A DNA stretch of 20,011 nt from Apostichopus parvimensis. Taxonomy: Eukaryota; Echinodermata; Holothuroidea; Aspidochirotida; Stichopodidae. Below the pieces are notes generated by a model. It was not told where the DNA came from. It did not search any database and saw only the letters and a program-made list of their open reading frames with translations. A program made the position numbers and the translations under genes. Shown one piece after another: positions 1-8,750 of the stretch (position 1 is its first letter; every line of letters starts with the position of its first letter). The DNA lies in contig KN895847.1 of NCBI GenBank assembly GCA_000934455.1, positions 7,187 through 27,197 of the forward strand, read 5' to 3'.

Positions 1-924
1 TGGCAAGAAACAGGGGAGGAGTGTATTTTCAGGTTTGTTTTCTTGTTAACTTTAGCAATCGATGCTTGAATCTTAAAAGCGGTTATTGAAAATCTCATGA
101 CTATTTTTGACAGAAGGGATAGGATTGCTAAGTTGCTGCTGCTTTTAGAGCATTGATGCCTTTAGCTATTGATCTGATCATGTAGAAGTGGAGTGGAAAA
201 TGATGTTAGGTAGTGTTTCATATAAAGGCAAAGGGAGACCCATATATATTGGTGTTGAATATAATAGTAGGATGCAAGGCACTCTGTAAGGTTTCATAAT
301 TTACAAACTGTGTTTGTTTCTCTGTTTTATTTGATAAAGAAACCTATCAAATCAATGTTTTGGCTAGTGATTTCATGTTAAGTTGTGAGCTGCCAAGGTC
401 AGCAAGAGAGGAGGGGGGGGGGAGTGCTAAATAAAGTATTACCAATTTATCTGTCAGATTAGATTGATTGGAAAGTGCAGTGGGAGAGGGGAAACTTGTA
501 CGTATCATCATGTTGGACAAAGATCAAAAAGTAATAAGTTTTGGGAATTTTTTTATGTACATTATCATGAGAAAACAAAATCAAGAAATCGCTGTTGTAA
601 TGAGATCACTGGACATATTATAGTGTCCTCATCAGTCATTCTTGGAGGTCATTTTATGCCAGTTTAAAAGCATTTGAATGGTTGATTCCAATATATATAC
701 AAACTGGTAATTAAGTTGGCAATTCTTCAAATGAACAGTGTTAACATATAAGTAAATCACATGATCACTGTAGATTGAGCATTGTATTATAAGGTTAGTC
801 CAAAGTAAGATAAATATTTCTCTGGACTATCCTGCAAAAGTGGATAATCAGGAAAAAATATGCAAACTATGAAACAACAATGACATGCTCTGAGGTCATA
901 ATCTGTCTGTTAAAGTATTTGATT
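1..924. other. AT-rich stretch without a recognisable gene
   Basis: I see no coding signal, RNA gene or element end here. There is a run of ten G at 413-422. The 67-codon open frame at 464-667 has no recognisable domain and no convincing splice context, so I treat it as chance. Confidence 0.6.
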
Positions 925-929
925 GTTTA

Positions 930-953
930 ATTGATTGATTGATGGATGGATTG
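930..953. repeat. TTGA/TGGA simple repeat
   Basis: The tract reads as four-base units, first TTGA and then drifting to TGGA. It is short and imperfect, as expected of an old microsatellite. Confidence 0.6.
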
Positions 954-2105
954 TGTCAGAACCTTGAGAAGTTTGTTCTTTGGAATTGATGATTTCTAGC
1001 ATGTCTCATCACCTGTGACTAATTCAGACTTTGTTTTTTCCAAGCCTGCGATATCATTGAAATTGCCACCAAAAATACCAAACACAAAAAAAAATACCAA
1101 ACACACAAAAGAACAGACAGAAAGGTGCAAATTCATGCTACCATATATGTAATGTTTTCACCAACTTTATAAGTTGGGTTCAAATTTATTTTGGATCATG
1201 AGTTACTGTAGTTTGAAAATGAAATATAATGGCCCTATTGTAGGTTAGTAAAATATAGTCCAATTATAGTATTCATTTTTTTGCATTATCATGTGCAACC
1301 TTTTCTACTTGAAAAAAAGGTGGGAAGAAAAAGAGGGGAAAAAAAGGAAAATAACTTATATAAAAAAATATATATTCCTCCTTATAACTTTATAAAGAAC
1401 TGAACAAAAATAAGTGTGATATTTTGTTGTTGCTTTTGTGTGATTGAGGAAGTTATTCTTTGTTCCTCCTGATCAGTGTGTGACAGAAAAACGTGGTTTG
1501 ATTTAACCTTGCATCTAGCTACAGAATGGATATTAACTTACCCTACTGAGATCGCATTACAAACCCAAAGTTTCACACTGTTAGGCATTACATCCGAAAT
1601 GGTGTCAACTTGTCACGCAATTTTTGGAGCATTTATCTTTGAAATTATCGCTGTGGATTTTCGTTTTTTCTTCCTTGTAATGAATAGGGATCTAATAGGG
1701 ATCTTACAAATTTTGTTGTTGAAAATGTTTTCTATACTACCAGCTAAATTATTCCTTATGAAGATGAATCAGCCAAGACAAATATATATGTATCATAGTA
1801 TTTTTGTACTTATCGCCAATAGCGTTTGTTAGATTTCAGTTAATAATGTCCGTAATACAAATAATGATGTTCTTGATGTACTGTATGTTAAGTGGCTTAA
1901 AGATGCAGGGTTTTCATCCCAGTAAAATCAGTTGAATTCATTTCACAGATTAAAGACACTGATAGCCTAGATGGCACATCACGAGCAACATCATCTAATG
2001 TGAAAATGATCAAATAGCTCTGTGAATTAAGTATACTTTGAATAATTACATACATGTAAGTATACTTAACCTACAATGAGCTACAGTACAGTAATGTTAT
2101 TAGTG
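954..2105. other. AT-rich stretch with minor simple repeats, no gene supported
   Basis: AAAAATACCAAACACA occurs twice in tandem at about 1071-1109. An A-rich tract covers about 1310-1375. An open frame at 1476-1832 (118 codons) is rich in hydrophobic residues, but I recognise no domain. One frame of this length is roughly what chance gives in 20 kb of AT-rich DNA on two strands, so it is not called as a gene. Confidence 0.55.
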
Positions 2106-2180
2106 AAAAAAAGTTTGCGTCCCAGGGACGCAAGCCCCCGAAAAAGTGTGCGTCCCGTAAAAAAAGCTTGCGTCCCGATC
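2106..2180. repeat. Spaced TTGCGTCCC array, copy 1
   Basis: After an A-run, GTTTGCGTCCC (2113-2123) and GGGACGCAAGC (2125-2135) form an 11-bp inverted repeat around one base, with one T-G wobble. Two more direct copies follow: GTGTGCGTCCC at 2146-2156 and GCTTGCGTCCC at 2166-2176. Motif starts are therefore 33 and then 20 bases apart. The linkers are A-rich or C-rich and unlike the motif. The same layout recurs at 3462-3525, so this is a repeated unit and not a chance palindrome. The family and function are unknown to me. A MITE fragment, a transcribed hairpin or a protein-binding array are all possible. Confidence 0.75.
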
Positions 2181-2273
2181 GAAAACCAATTACGTTTATT
2201 GTATGCCCTACTGTTACTAATACTAGTGTAGTATCACTGCCTATACTTTGAGAATGTTATACACAATATATAG

Positions 2274-2627
2274 GGCAGAAATGCTCAGTGCCTTAGATTC
2301 GCTGTTTTTCAGGGGGCGGCCCAGCCCGCCCCTCCTTTCGACCACCCTGCCGTTTCAACCCATTGTACCACCAGTCCCCCCTCCTTCATCCGCCCTTCTA
2401 CTTCCCTACTCGCCAACTCCGTAGTAGCTCCGTGCTTTGACCTTGCAGCGATTCCAACAACCAACTCTTCAAAACTCCCAGTACCTCCTGTATGCATATG
2501 TACAAGCCTGTTCGAGCTTCATTTTACAACTACACATGCGCAAATCTTAAAATCTGATCCAACATTTATCCTGGGCTCTTTGCAAAAAATCATCTATACG
2601 AAAATTACAGTAGGTCTATGTGAATAG
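2274..2627 (+). other. GC-rich patch with an ATG-less open frame
   Basis: About 2310-2500 is clearly richer in C and G than its surroundings. One plus frame is open for 117 codons from after a TAG at 2271 to a TAG at 2625, with no in-frame ATG. A pyrimidine tract ending in CAG at 2310-2312 would serve as a splice acceptor. The peptide is Pro/Ser/Thr-rich (for example HPAVSTHCTTSPPSF) and I recognise no family. The minus strand is also open over part of this patch (2309-2497, 62 codons). Pyrimidine-rich low complexity removes stop codons, so an artefact is as likely as an exon. Confidence 0.2.
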
Positions 2628-3454
2628 CTTCTTACGCAATGTAGATTTAAAAAAAAATCAGTTTAATGTTCTAAAGTACAGTAGTTTACACACGAATGTT
2701 GCGCCAAAATAACATTTACTGAAGCACGTGGTTAATTGGACCGCGAAAAATTTTTGCAACAGAAACTACTGATGGTAAGAATGCACATGTTACATTAGCA
2801 ACTATTAATTCAGAGAGAAGCAACATACTGTGAGCTGAAATATCCTGTTCAGGATCAGAGATGTTAGCTTCCCACAAAATTCATAGATTGTCTCCAGTCA
2901 TTAACATTTTCTGATCAAAACAATATTTCAAATATTACGTGATAGTCTAAGAAAATATGCAAGTGCCTCTTCGTTGTCAGAAGGTATGTATACGTACTGT
3001 ATGTGACAAGGCCTAACGTTATGATATTGGAGTGCACACACATGATAGCCTATACCGCAAACCTCTACACAGGGAAAGTGACTTTGCAAGTAATTGTTGT
3101 TAAACAACATACTCCATGTTCATTGAGCACTGCAGGTGCAAGAATTATCACAGACAATGGATAGGGACTATTAACCAATCAAATCACGGGAATTTTGGAA
3201 AAGCATCATTGTCTATTTTTAGCATGAAAATCTCTGTAATGGGGTGTTGTTAACCCTGTACCTTGCGGTTGATCGTTATGATATATTTATTTTCAAACAA
3301 ATTCAATGATCTGTAGGAGTAGGAGAACTTTTGGTTCTTGTAAGAAGAAGTTGTGGTTTTTTGAAAAGAAATAATGAAAGATGTTCATGCAAAATGTGTT
3401 TTGTTGTGTTTTCCGTTGACCTAGTTGTGAGTGTATACTTGGGGTTTTTTCTCA
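2628..3454. other. AT-rich stretch, no feature seen
   Basis: Short open frames on both strands have no recognisable domain and no convincing splice pair. I see no repeat structure, RNA gene or element boundary. Confidence 0.55.
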
Positions 3455-3548
3455 AAAAAAAGTTTGCGTCCCCGGGACGCAAGCAATTTGAAGAGTTTGC
3501 GTCCCTGGCCAAAACATTGCGTCCCGGACGCAGAATCCTGCGTTCGTA
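3455..3548. repeat. Spaced TTGCGTCCC array, copy 2
   Basis: GTTTGCGTCCC (3462-3472) and GGGACGCAAGC (3474-3484) again form an 11-bp inverted repeat around a single base, preceded by an A-run. Direct copies follow at 3495-3505 (GTTTGCGTCCC) and 3515-3525 (CATTGCGTCCC). The spacings of 33 and 20 bases are the same as in the copy at 2113-2176. A further GGACGCAG half-site (3526-3533) and CCTGCGTTCG (from about 3537) extend this copy. The 10-base and 9-base linkers are unlike those of copy 1, although motif and spacing are kept. Confidence 0.75.
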
Positions 3549-3579
3549 ACAATGCTGCAGTAGTTTGGATATATCATCT

Positions 3580-3690
3580 GCTCATGCTCTTCCTGTCTTC
3601 CTGTCTGCTCATGCATTGTTCCTGTCTCTCACTGTGTCTGTCTCTCATGCACTGTCTCTCATGCACTGTCTCATGCATTGTTCCTGTCTG
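3580..3690. repeat. CATGCAYTG / CCTGTCT minisatellite-like tract
   Basis: CATGCATTGTTCCTGTCT occurs exactly at 3610-3627 and 3672-3689. CATGCACTGTCTCT-type units lie between them (from 3646 and 3660). The tract stays open in several frames because of this repetition, so the open frames crossing it are not evidence of a gene. Confidence 0.65.
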
Positions 3691-5085
3691 CAAAAACTGT
3701 ACAAAAACTGCTATGTACATCATTGCACTACATACAGTAGCAATTTGCCCATATTGCATAGCAGTAAGCAATGCAATACTGGATGTAAATTAACCATTCA
3801 CTGCAGTGTTATTTCCACCCCAGTGTTATATACTCAGGACTTAAATCCTAAATCAAAGAGGATATCTATTTCACCTAAGTTGTTTTTCAATTTGGACACT
3901 TAAACAAGAAAATATATTTTTAGACAATTGTGTTGCCCCAGTTAACCTGTTCACTCCTAATGACTGTGTGTTTTGAGTAAATGTCTTCGATTGTGTGTGA
4001 TATGTAATGTGTACATATACTGTGGAGTGTGGAGTCATGGAACCCAAACGTATCCTAGTCTGTCATGAGGTCGCGAAAATTTGAGTTCTTGTGAAACCTG
4101 CTCTTGCCTCGCCAGTCTTTTCACAGTCGGATATCTTCTATACTGATAGTTTTTTCCTTCGTAAATTTCCAATTCTGATTGATCTGAGTTATAGTATGTG
4201 AAGTATCAGCTGATAATTACTGTACTCTCGATGTACCAGGATTTAGGTAAATTTACAGTAGCATGTGTTCACTAACACGGTATGTACGTGTACATACATC
4301 ACTCGTACCGATATTGATTGACCTTTTGACCCATTGCACGATACTCCAATCTGTAACTTCACACTTAGCTTATTTGGGCATTACCAAGAATCCAGGACGT
4401 CCTTCAACTTCCTTTCAACACACATATTAGGGAAGATAAAACGCAGTGTGATTTTTAAAATTTTTTATTAAGGATTGGATATTGCATACTAGAGCTCTTG
4501 AAGAGTTGGAATTTAAATTATTACATAGTTTGCTCATTATGCTTTGTTAGCTGTTTATATTTGTAGTTATTTATGCTGGCAGTCCAACTGACATGAGGAC
4601 TGTTCTGTAGCCTGCCACCCCTAGTTTGTATTGCTGCGAGAGCCTGTTGTAGGGTATCTGGGATGTTTGCCAAGAATAGGAATATATTTCAGAGAAGTAA
4701 AGAAGGAAAATTTACTGTACCTCTGCCAAAAAAGAGATAATTTACTTCTCCCACGTATATCATCTTTATGTCGTCACCTTCTCACATCTTTACCTTTCTG
4801 TTCTTTCGTCACCTTTCTTTATATTTCTAAATTATATACTATAAAGAATACTTTCACTATCTTTCTCATCTTAATATAAAGTTCTCCAATACGTTCAGGT
4901 GTTAGGTATTTAAGAATAATAACGCTCACCTATCTCATCTCAGCATATGCACTGGATTGGTCATGTTTATTAAAATAGGTGATATTTAAGCATTTTCACC
5001 CTACGAACCTACTACAGTGTCATCGGCCACTTCCAAACATACTATTCAGAAGACTGCTAGCACTATTCCTCCCACGGTTTTTCAT
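3691..5085. other. AT-rich stretch, no gene supported
   Basis: Nothing here reads as an exon, RNA gene or transposon end. The 82-codon frame at 4631-4879 runs through T-rich sequence and ends in a low-complexity Phe/Ile-rich stretch. Confidence 0.55.
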
Positions 5086-5133
5086 GGGGGGGGGGGGGTT
5101 GGGGAGGGGTAGTGGGGTGAGGGAGGGAGGAGG
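5086..5133 (+). repeat. G-run cluster with quadruplex potential
   Basis: Thirteen consecutive G (5086-5098) are followed within 35 bases by three GGGG runs and two GGG runs with 1-5 base spacers. The spacing satisfies the usual G3+N1-7 quadruplex pattern on the plus strand. Pro-rich and Gly-rich open frames over it are composition artefacts. Confidence 0.6.
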
Positions 5134-5594
5134 AAATGGTGCTAACATGTTACCAATGTTTGTTAACAGGGTACAGAAGGTCCCGGTGCAAGCAGTATTT
5201 TGAGTAGGGTAACCGGTTAGTATCGTAAATATTACTTTTCGAATACCCACATAGTAACTCTCGGGATATTTCTGGTGTTGCTGGTACTAGTAGTGCTTCT
5301 ATAGCACTGTACTATGGGGGCTTTCACTTTACACGACCTATTTGTAGTTTCTTACTTCTGCTTACAAAAACCGAATAGAAAAGAATATATTTGTAAACTC
5401 GAAACTAACATCGACATGGTCAAATGCTTCTTCAGCCTGTACAAAATCATATACAATTTATAATCAAAGACTATGCCAAGTTGTGTGCACAACTGTACAG
5501 TTATGTGTATCTTTCAGGCCTGCATGAGCCAAAGATTGGCCAAGCTTGCTTGCATCTGCAGTACATGTACAGGTATATATGGACACACCATTCC
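5134..5594. other. No gene supported; one weak exon-like stretch
   Basis: An acceptor-like TATCTTTCAG ends at about 5517, and a donor-like ACAG then GTATAT lies near 5571. Two frames are open between them. The intervening 50-odd bases show no recognisable peptide, so I do not call an exon. Confidence 0.4.
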
Positions 5595-5628
5595 AATAAA
5601 GCTAAACAGATTTAAAAAAAAAAAAAAA
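5595..5628 (+). other. AATAAA plus A15: possible retroposon 3' end
   Basis: AATAAA (5595-5600) is followed after 13 bases by fifteen A (5614-5628). That is the spacing of a polyadenylation signal to its cleavage site, but with the tail encoded in the genome. This is the usual mark of a LINE- or SINE-mobilised transcript inserted on the plus strand. I find no clear target-site duplication and no recognisable source gene upstream. A chance A-run remains possible. Confidence 0.35.
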
Positions 5629-6289
5629 TATCTGGTTATCTTGTCTTCATTTACTAGTGAACAACTTGACTGTAAAAATAACCTGAGGGATGACTCTGCC
5701 TTGAATAATGGGACTTGGTACTTGCATTCCTAAGGCTAGACAGTATTTTGTGTTGAACTTTCTCTACAATTCCCTGAAGTGACTTTACTTTTGAAGGCAT
5801 TTGTAAAATCCATTTAGGAAACGCTTGCAGGAGAGATTTTTTCTGTCTATTATTAATATGAGTGAAAGTGAACTATTGTGTTCAAGTTCATGAGATGTAG
5901 GAAAAGGGAACTAGTTTTCACAGTTAATTGCTTTACAGGGTAGTCAGTTGAGGTTGAGTAAAAGAAAGTCATTTGGGTGTTAACAAATTCTGTATTTCCT
6001 GGTAAAAACGGAACAAACTGACTGATTGTTGACTCATTCTTTCCAGTAGCATGTATTTTGGAGCTATCGTAGTTTATAAGTTAGATTTAGGGGATTTTTA
6101 CTGTAATTAATAAGGCTTCTTAAATTAGGGAATGGTGGTGCTGCTCTCTATGGCAGTAGATGGACATTTTCATGCAAAAACACACACTGGAACTAGAGGT
6201 CCTTTGTATGTCATTGAAAGTGAAGTTTTATGTCATTTGACAAAGTTAAGGTTCAACATTTTTGTTTTCTGATATCGCTATCATTTCAG
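5629..6289. other. AT-rich stretch, no feature seen
   Basis: No repeat, RNA gene or coding signal is visible. The stretch ends in a pyrimidine-containing acceptor-like sequence (TATCATTTCAG, ending 6289), which bounds the next entry. Confidence 0.5.
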
Positions 6290-6411
6290 ATACAGAGCTT
6301 CCCAGTTAAACGTACAGGACATAATATGAAAACAAACTGCCTTGTTTTGTCAAGATGCCAACTTTACATCTTTGACCCAAACCACAAAAGGCAGATCGTA
6401 GACAAGTTAAG
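6290..6411 (+). CDS. Candidate internal or terminal exon, unknown protein
   Basis: An acceptor-like TATCATTTCAG ends at 6289 and a donor-like AAG then GTGATT follows 6411. The 122-base interval is open in frame 0. Its 40-residue peptide has protein-like composition, including NCLVLSRCQLYIFDPNHKR. An alternation of hydrophobic residues followed by a D-P turn is seen in beta-rich PH-like or myosin-I tail domains, but this resemblance is from memory and weak. If the donor is not used, the frame ends at once in a TGA at 6413-6415, which would make this a last exon. No in-frame partner exon was found, so it may be chance. The frame is also open back to an ATG at 6230. Confidence 0.27.
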
Positions 6412-6871
6412 GTGATTTTGAGTATAACACGACACCGTCATGAACCTGATATCTGTGACGTTGTCAAGTTACTACGGAAGTCTGACATTTTGACAAAACA
6501 TGTGAATTGCTGATGATATGCTTGAAATGTGTCAAAAACAAAAACAATTTTTTTTTATAATATTAGTTTTGTGAGATATTGTGTTATTCTAAACATAGTA
6601 ATTTTGCATGTTTGTATGTCACATATCCGAACTCCTGACGTATAAAAGATCACAATTTTAGTTTTGAAGATTATTTAAAAATCGACCAACGTCCACTTTT
6701 CCTTTAAAGCCTCAATTGAAGTACAGTGGTTGAAAGGAATGTTACAGCAATTAGCATAAAAATCATGACCCACTAGCCTAGAAAGTTTAATGAAACTTTG
6801 TAATTGGTGGATGTCTATCTTATAAGTTGCTTCCTGCTTTTATCTCCATTATCATTATGATGCATTTCGAT
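6412..6871. other. AT-rich stretch, no feature seen
   Basis: No coding, RNA or repeat signal is recognisable between the candidate exon and the tandem repeat. Confidence 0.5.
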
Positions 6872-6977
6872 TTTTAGTAGGCAATATATTTTAGTAGGCA
6901 ATATTTTATAGGCAATATAGGCAATATTTTAGTAGGCAATATATTTTAGTAGGCAATATATTTTAGTAGGCAATATG
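6872..6977. repeat. Tandem repeat, 17-bp unit TTTTAGTAGGCAATATA
   Basis: Seven units can be read. Units 1, 5 and 6 are the full 17 bases, and unit 7 is 17 bases with a final G. Units 2, 3 and 4 are shortened to 15, 14 and 9 bases by losses at their ends. TAGGCAATA is kept in all seven. Full-length units at both ends with shortened ones between suggest slippage or unequal exchange. Confidence 0.9.
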
Positions 6978-7039
6978 TGCGTGCATAGACAAGACTACCG
7001 AGAAGAGTTTGCTATCTAATTGCACTTTCTTTTATGTAG

Positions 7040-7225
7040 AAAGACAAACTTTCACAGTACAAAGAGTTTCTACTGTGCGTCGTTAACTGCACTGTAGAGT
7101 GGGCAAATCGAACACAGTTTCGTTATGAACTTTGAACAGGCCAATGGGAAGTTGACGTGTCAATGACTTCCTGCCCTGTTTGGCAAAAAGAGCTGAAATA
7201 TGTCAAGCATGCTACTGAAATGAAG
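7040..7225 (+). other. Exon-like interval with one in-frame TGA
   Basis: A pyrimidine-rich acceptor (CTTTCTTTTATGTAG) ends at 7039 and a donor-like AAATGAAG then GTATCT begins at 7226. The 186 bases between are exactly 62 codons, phase 0 at both ends. They are open except for a TGA at 7133-7135 (codon 32). The peptide parts include KDKLSQYKEFLLCVVNCTVE before the stop and QWEVDVSMTSCPVWQKELKY after it. Neither matches a family I know. It could be a decayed exon, a last exon ending at the TGA, or chance. The part after the stop contains a small inverted repeat, TTGACGTGTCAA. Confidence 0.2.
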
Positions 7226-7701
7226 GTATCTAGCTCGAATACTTTGTCCCCATGCTCATATCCTCCCCCCTCCAAAGTCAAGAGACAAAGTTGGAAAATG
7301 GGATAACCGGTACGTTATTAAAGCTGCATTTTGCGTTGAGTCGCCGTTTTTCCTCAATTTTTCCGTGTCTATCAAGTTTTTATCATAATACAATCACAAA
7401 AGACAAAACTAAGACTTTCTCATACTTTTTTCCCCACAGCGAACGTTAATTAGCAAGTAATTAAGGCTTTTATATGATTCTGAGAAAGTGTCTCCCTGAC
7501 ACATCAAATCATTTAGTATTTATCACATGCAGCTCTACAAAACCGCCTATTCAAATTCATCAATCAGTGAAGGGATGTTTATGTATGACTTGGCACTAAA
7601 AATAGACTCATTCATTGGCATGGTAATCCCTTGCTGCAAAGCACTACTTAAATCTCCACATGGCCTAGCCAATTTGCCTTATTGCATTTCCTTGAGAGAG
7701 G
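7226..7701. other. No gene supported; holds a dispersed repeat motif at 7318
   Basis: TTAAAGCTGCATTTTGCG begins at 7318 and resembles sequence at 8379 and 13074. The open frames at 7252-7449 and 7527-7718 have no recognisable domain. Confidence 0.45.
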
Positions 7702-7781
7702 TTACTTTCCTCTCCTGAAAAACGTTATTTTCTCCCATGTTGTTAGAGGAGGAAACTAAGGTTTTTCAAGAGAAAAACTAA
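7702..7781. repeat. 80-nt inverted repeat (hairpin)
   Basis: The arm at 7702-7735 is complementary to the arm at 7748-7781 over about 34 bases. There are roughly six mismatches and one single-base gap, around a 12-base loop. GAAAAAC is exact in the middle of both arms. The size is that of a small hairpin-RNA precursor, but it also fits the remnant of a foldback element. Pairing was judged by eye, without energy calculation. Confidence 0.5.
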
Positions 7782-7924
7782 CAGGTCCAGAAACTAACGG
7801 CCCCCATTGCGCTACACTCATACTCATACACAATGCACAGCATGTACATAACGTTATTCAGGCCTAACCAGTGTAAGTCACACACTAATAGGTCTGATTG
7901 TACTACAGTAACTAGCCTATGTAA

Positions 7925-8110
7925 CACCGAGTAGAGTGATACAATATCGTTCTCGCGAATGTTACGTACCGATCGGGCTCTTCTGGTTCCATGACTTTCT
8001 CTCTTATGTATCCTTGCTGTTTTATTTTCGCGGAGCGACAAATTTTCTTGGGTTTTTAGGGCAATGTATGCAATGAGATATGGCGTAACTGTCCCTTCGC
8101 GCGGTACGTA
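7925..8110 (-). promoter_or_regulatory. CpG-dense patch, possible promoter and first exon on the minus strand
   Basis: I count about 15 CpG in some 185 bases, with TTCGCGCGG, CTCGCG and TTCGCGG clusters, where most of the window is CpG-poor. On the minus strand an ATG at 7992-7990 sits in a good start context (G at -3, G at +4). It would encode MEPEEPD plus two bases before a donor-like CGATCG then GTACGTAA (exon end 7970). A different frame through the same patch is open for 134 codons (8182 to 7778) with no recognisable domain. No downstream minus-strand exon was identified, so transcription is inferred only. Confidence 0.25.
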
Positions 8111-8345
8111 CATCTCCTCAGCTGATTTTTGTTTACTGTTTACCTTGCTATTCAAAGTACCTTGTTCGTTATACATATTCACAAGGTTCCTATAAGTGGG
8201 AGGAGTCTATCGAAGTCAAAGATTCAATATACGAAAACCAGAAAATGTCATATTTTTGGCACTTTTCGGGAATAGTTTGAGTTGAAACTTTACAGTTAGC
8301 TTAGTTTACGTCATTGGTATAGTATCCTAGTATTGTAAAATCTCG
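8111..8345. other. No feature seen
   Basis: The sequence is AT-rich with no coding, repeat or RNA signal beyond the end of the long minus-strand open frame mentioned for the CpG patch. Confidence 0.5.
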
Positions 8346-8404
8346 AGAATCAACGCAAATTGCTGCTTTAATAGAGTTTTAAAGCCATATTTTGTGTTGA
8401 TTCT
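8346..8404. repeat. 59-bp foldback with TTAAAGC-type arms
   Basis: AGAATCAAC...CTTTAA (8346-8371) is the inverted match of TTAAAGCC...GATTCT (8379-8404). They agree at 21 of 26 positions around a 7-base spacer. The arm resembles sequence beginning TTAAAGC at 7318 and 13074, so this looks like two copies of a dispersed motif head to head. Confidence 0.6.
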
Positions 8405-8537
8405 GGTGGTACCATACTCTATCATGATATAAAGAAAAGAAATATGTTGTTTGATAAAAAATATCCTGTAAAGTTTGGCCATGAAACCACAATTTCACCA
8501 GGAATTGTGTAAGTCTACAAACTTAAGGATTTACTCC

Positions 8538-8580
8538 TACCTGTCTCCGTATGAACATACTTGCACTTTACTATCTACCT
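8538..8580. repeat. Dispersed repeat fragment TACCTGTCTCC...CTACCT, copy 1
   Basis: TACCTGTCTCC, then GCACT, then CTACCT recurs in the same order and with similar spacing at 13139-13176. A TTAAAGC-type motif lies upstream of both, which suggests two decayed copies of one element. Confidence 0.4.
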
Positions 8581-8588
8581 AAAACTAC

Positions 8589-8750
8589 ATGATTAGAAAT
8601 GTTTTAGCACTTGTTCAGTGCAAATTTTTTAATGGTTTTACATTCGTCCGAGATGAGCAAATTTCTGTTTTGACAACCAAAATCAGCTTTGGAGGTTTGT
8701 CAGGAGAACGACCAGTTAATAATGTTCATCAGATTCTGATAACACTGTAA
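8589..8750 (+). other. Short open frame with a good donor, uncertain
   Basis: An ATG frame is open for 53 codons from 8589 to a TAA at 8748. A consensus-like donor, CACT then GTAAGTTC, lies at 8747, just before the stop. An AATCAG acceptor candidate ends at 8686. That would give a 60-base exon encoding FGGLSGERPVNNVHQILIT. The acceptor has a poor pyrimidine tract and the peptide is unknown to me. Confidence 0.15.

Noticed and set aside
1476..1832. 118-codon hydrophobic open frame as a membrane-protein exon
   Set aside because: About one frame of this length is expected by chance in AT-rich sequence of this size, no domain is recognisable, and no donor or acceptor frames it well.
2106..3548. 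TTGCGTCCC motifs as a CRISPR-like array
   Set aside because: The motif is 11 bases, occurs in both orientations with unequal spacing, and the sequence is clearly eukaryotic in character.
3303..3903. Overlapping open frames on both strands across the array and minisatellite
   Set aside because: They exist because repeated GC-rich and CTGT-rich units lack stop codons. Frames on opposite strands and in several phases overlap.
7133..7135. TGA read as selenocysteine in the 7040-7225 interval
   Set aside because: No family match, no conserved Cys/Sec context and no recognisable SECIS element. A decayed exon or chance is simpler.
7778..8182. 134-codon minus-strand open frame as a complete gene
   Set aside because: It is the longest frame, but the peptide matches nothing I know. 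Its openness partly follows from the CpG patch. Only the patch and a possible first exon are reported.
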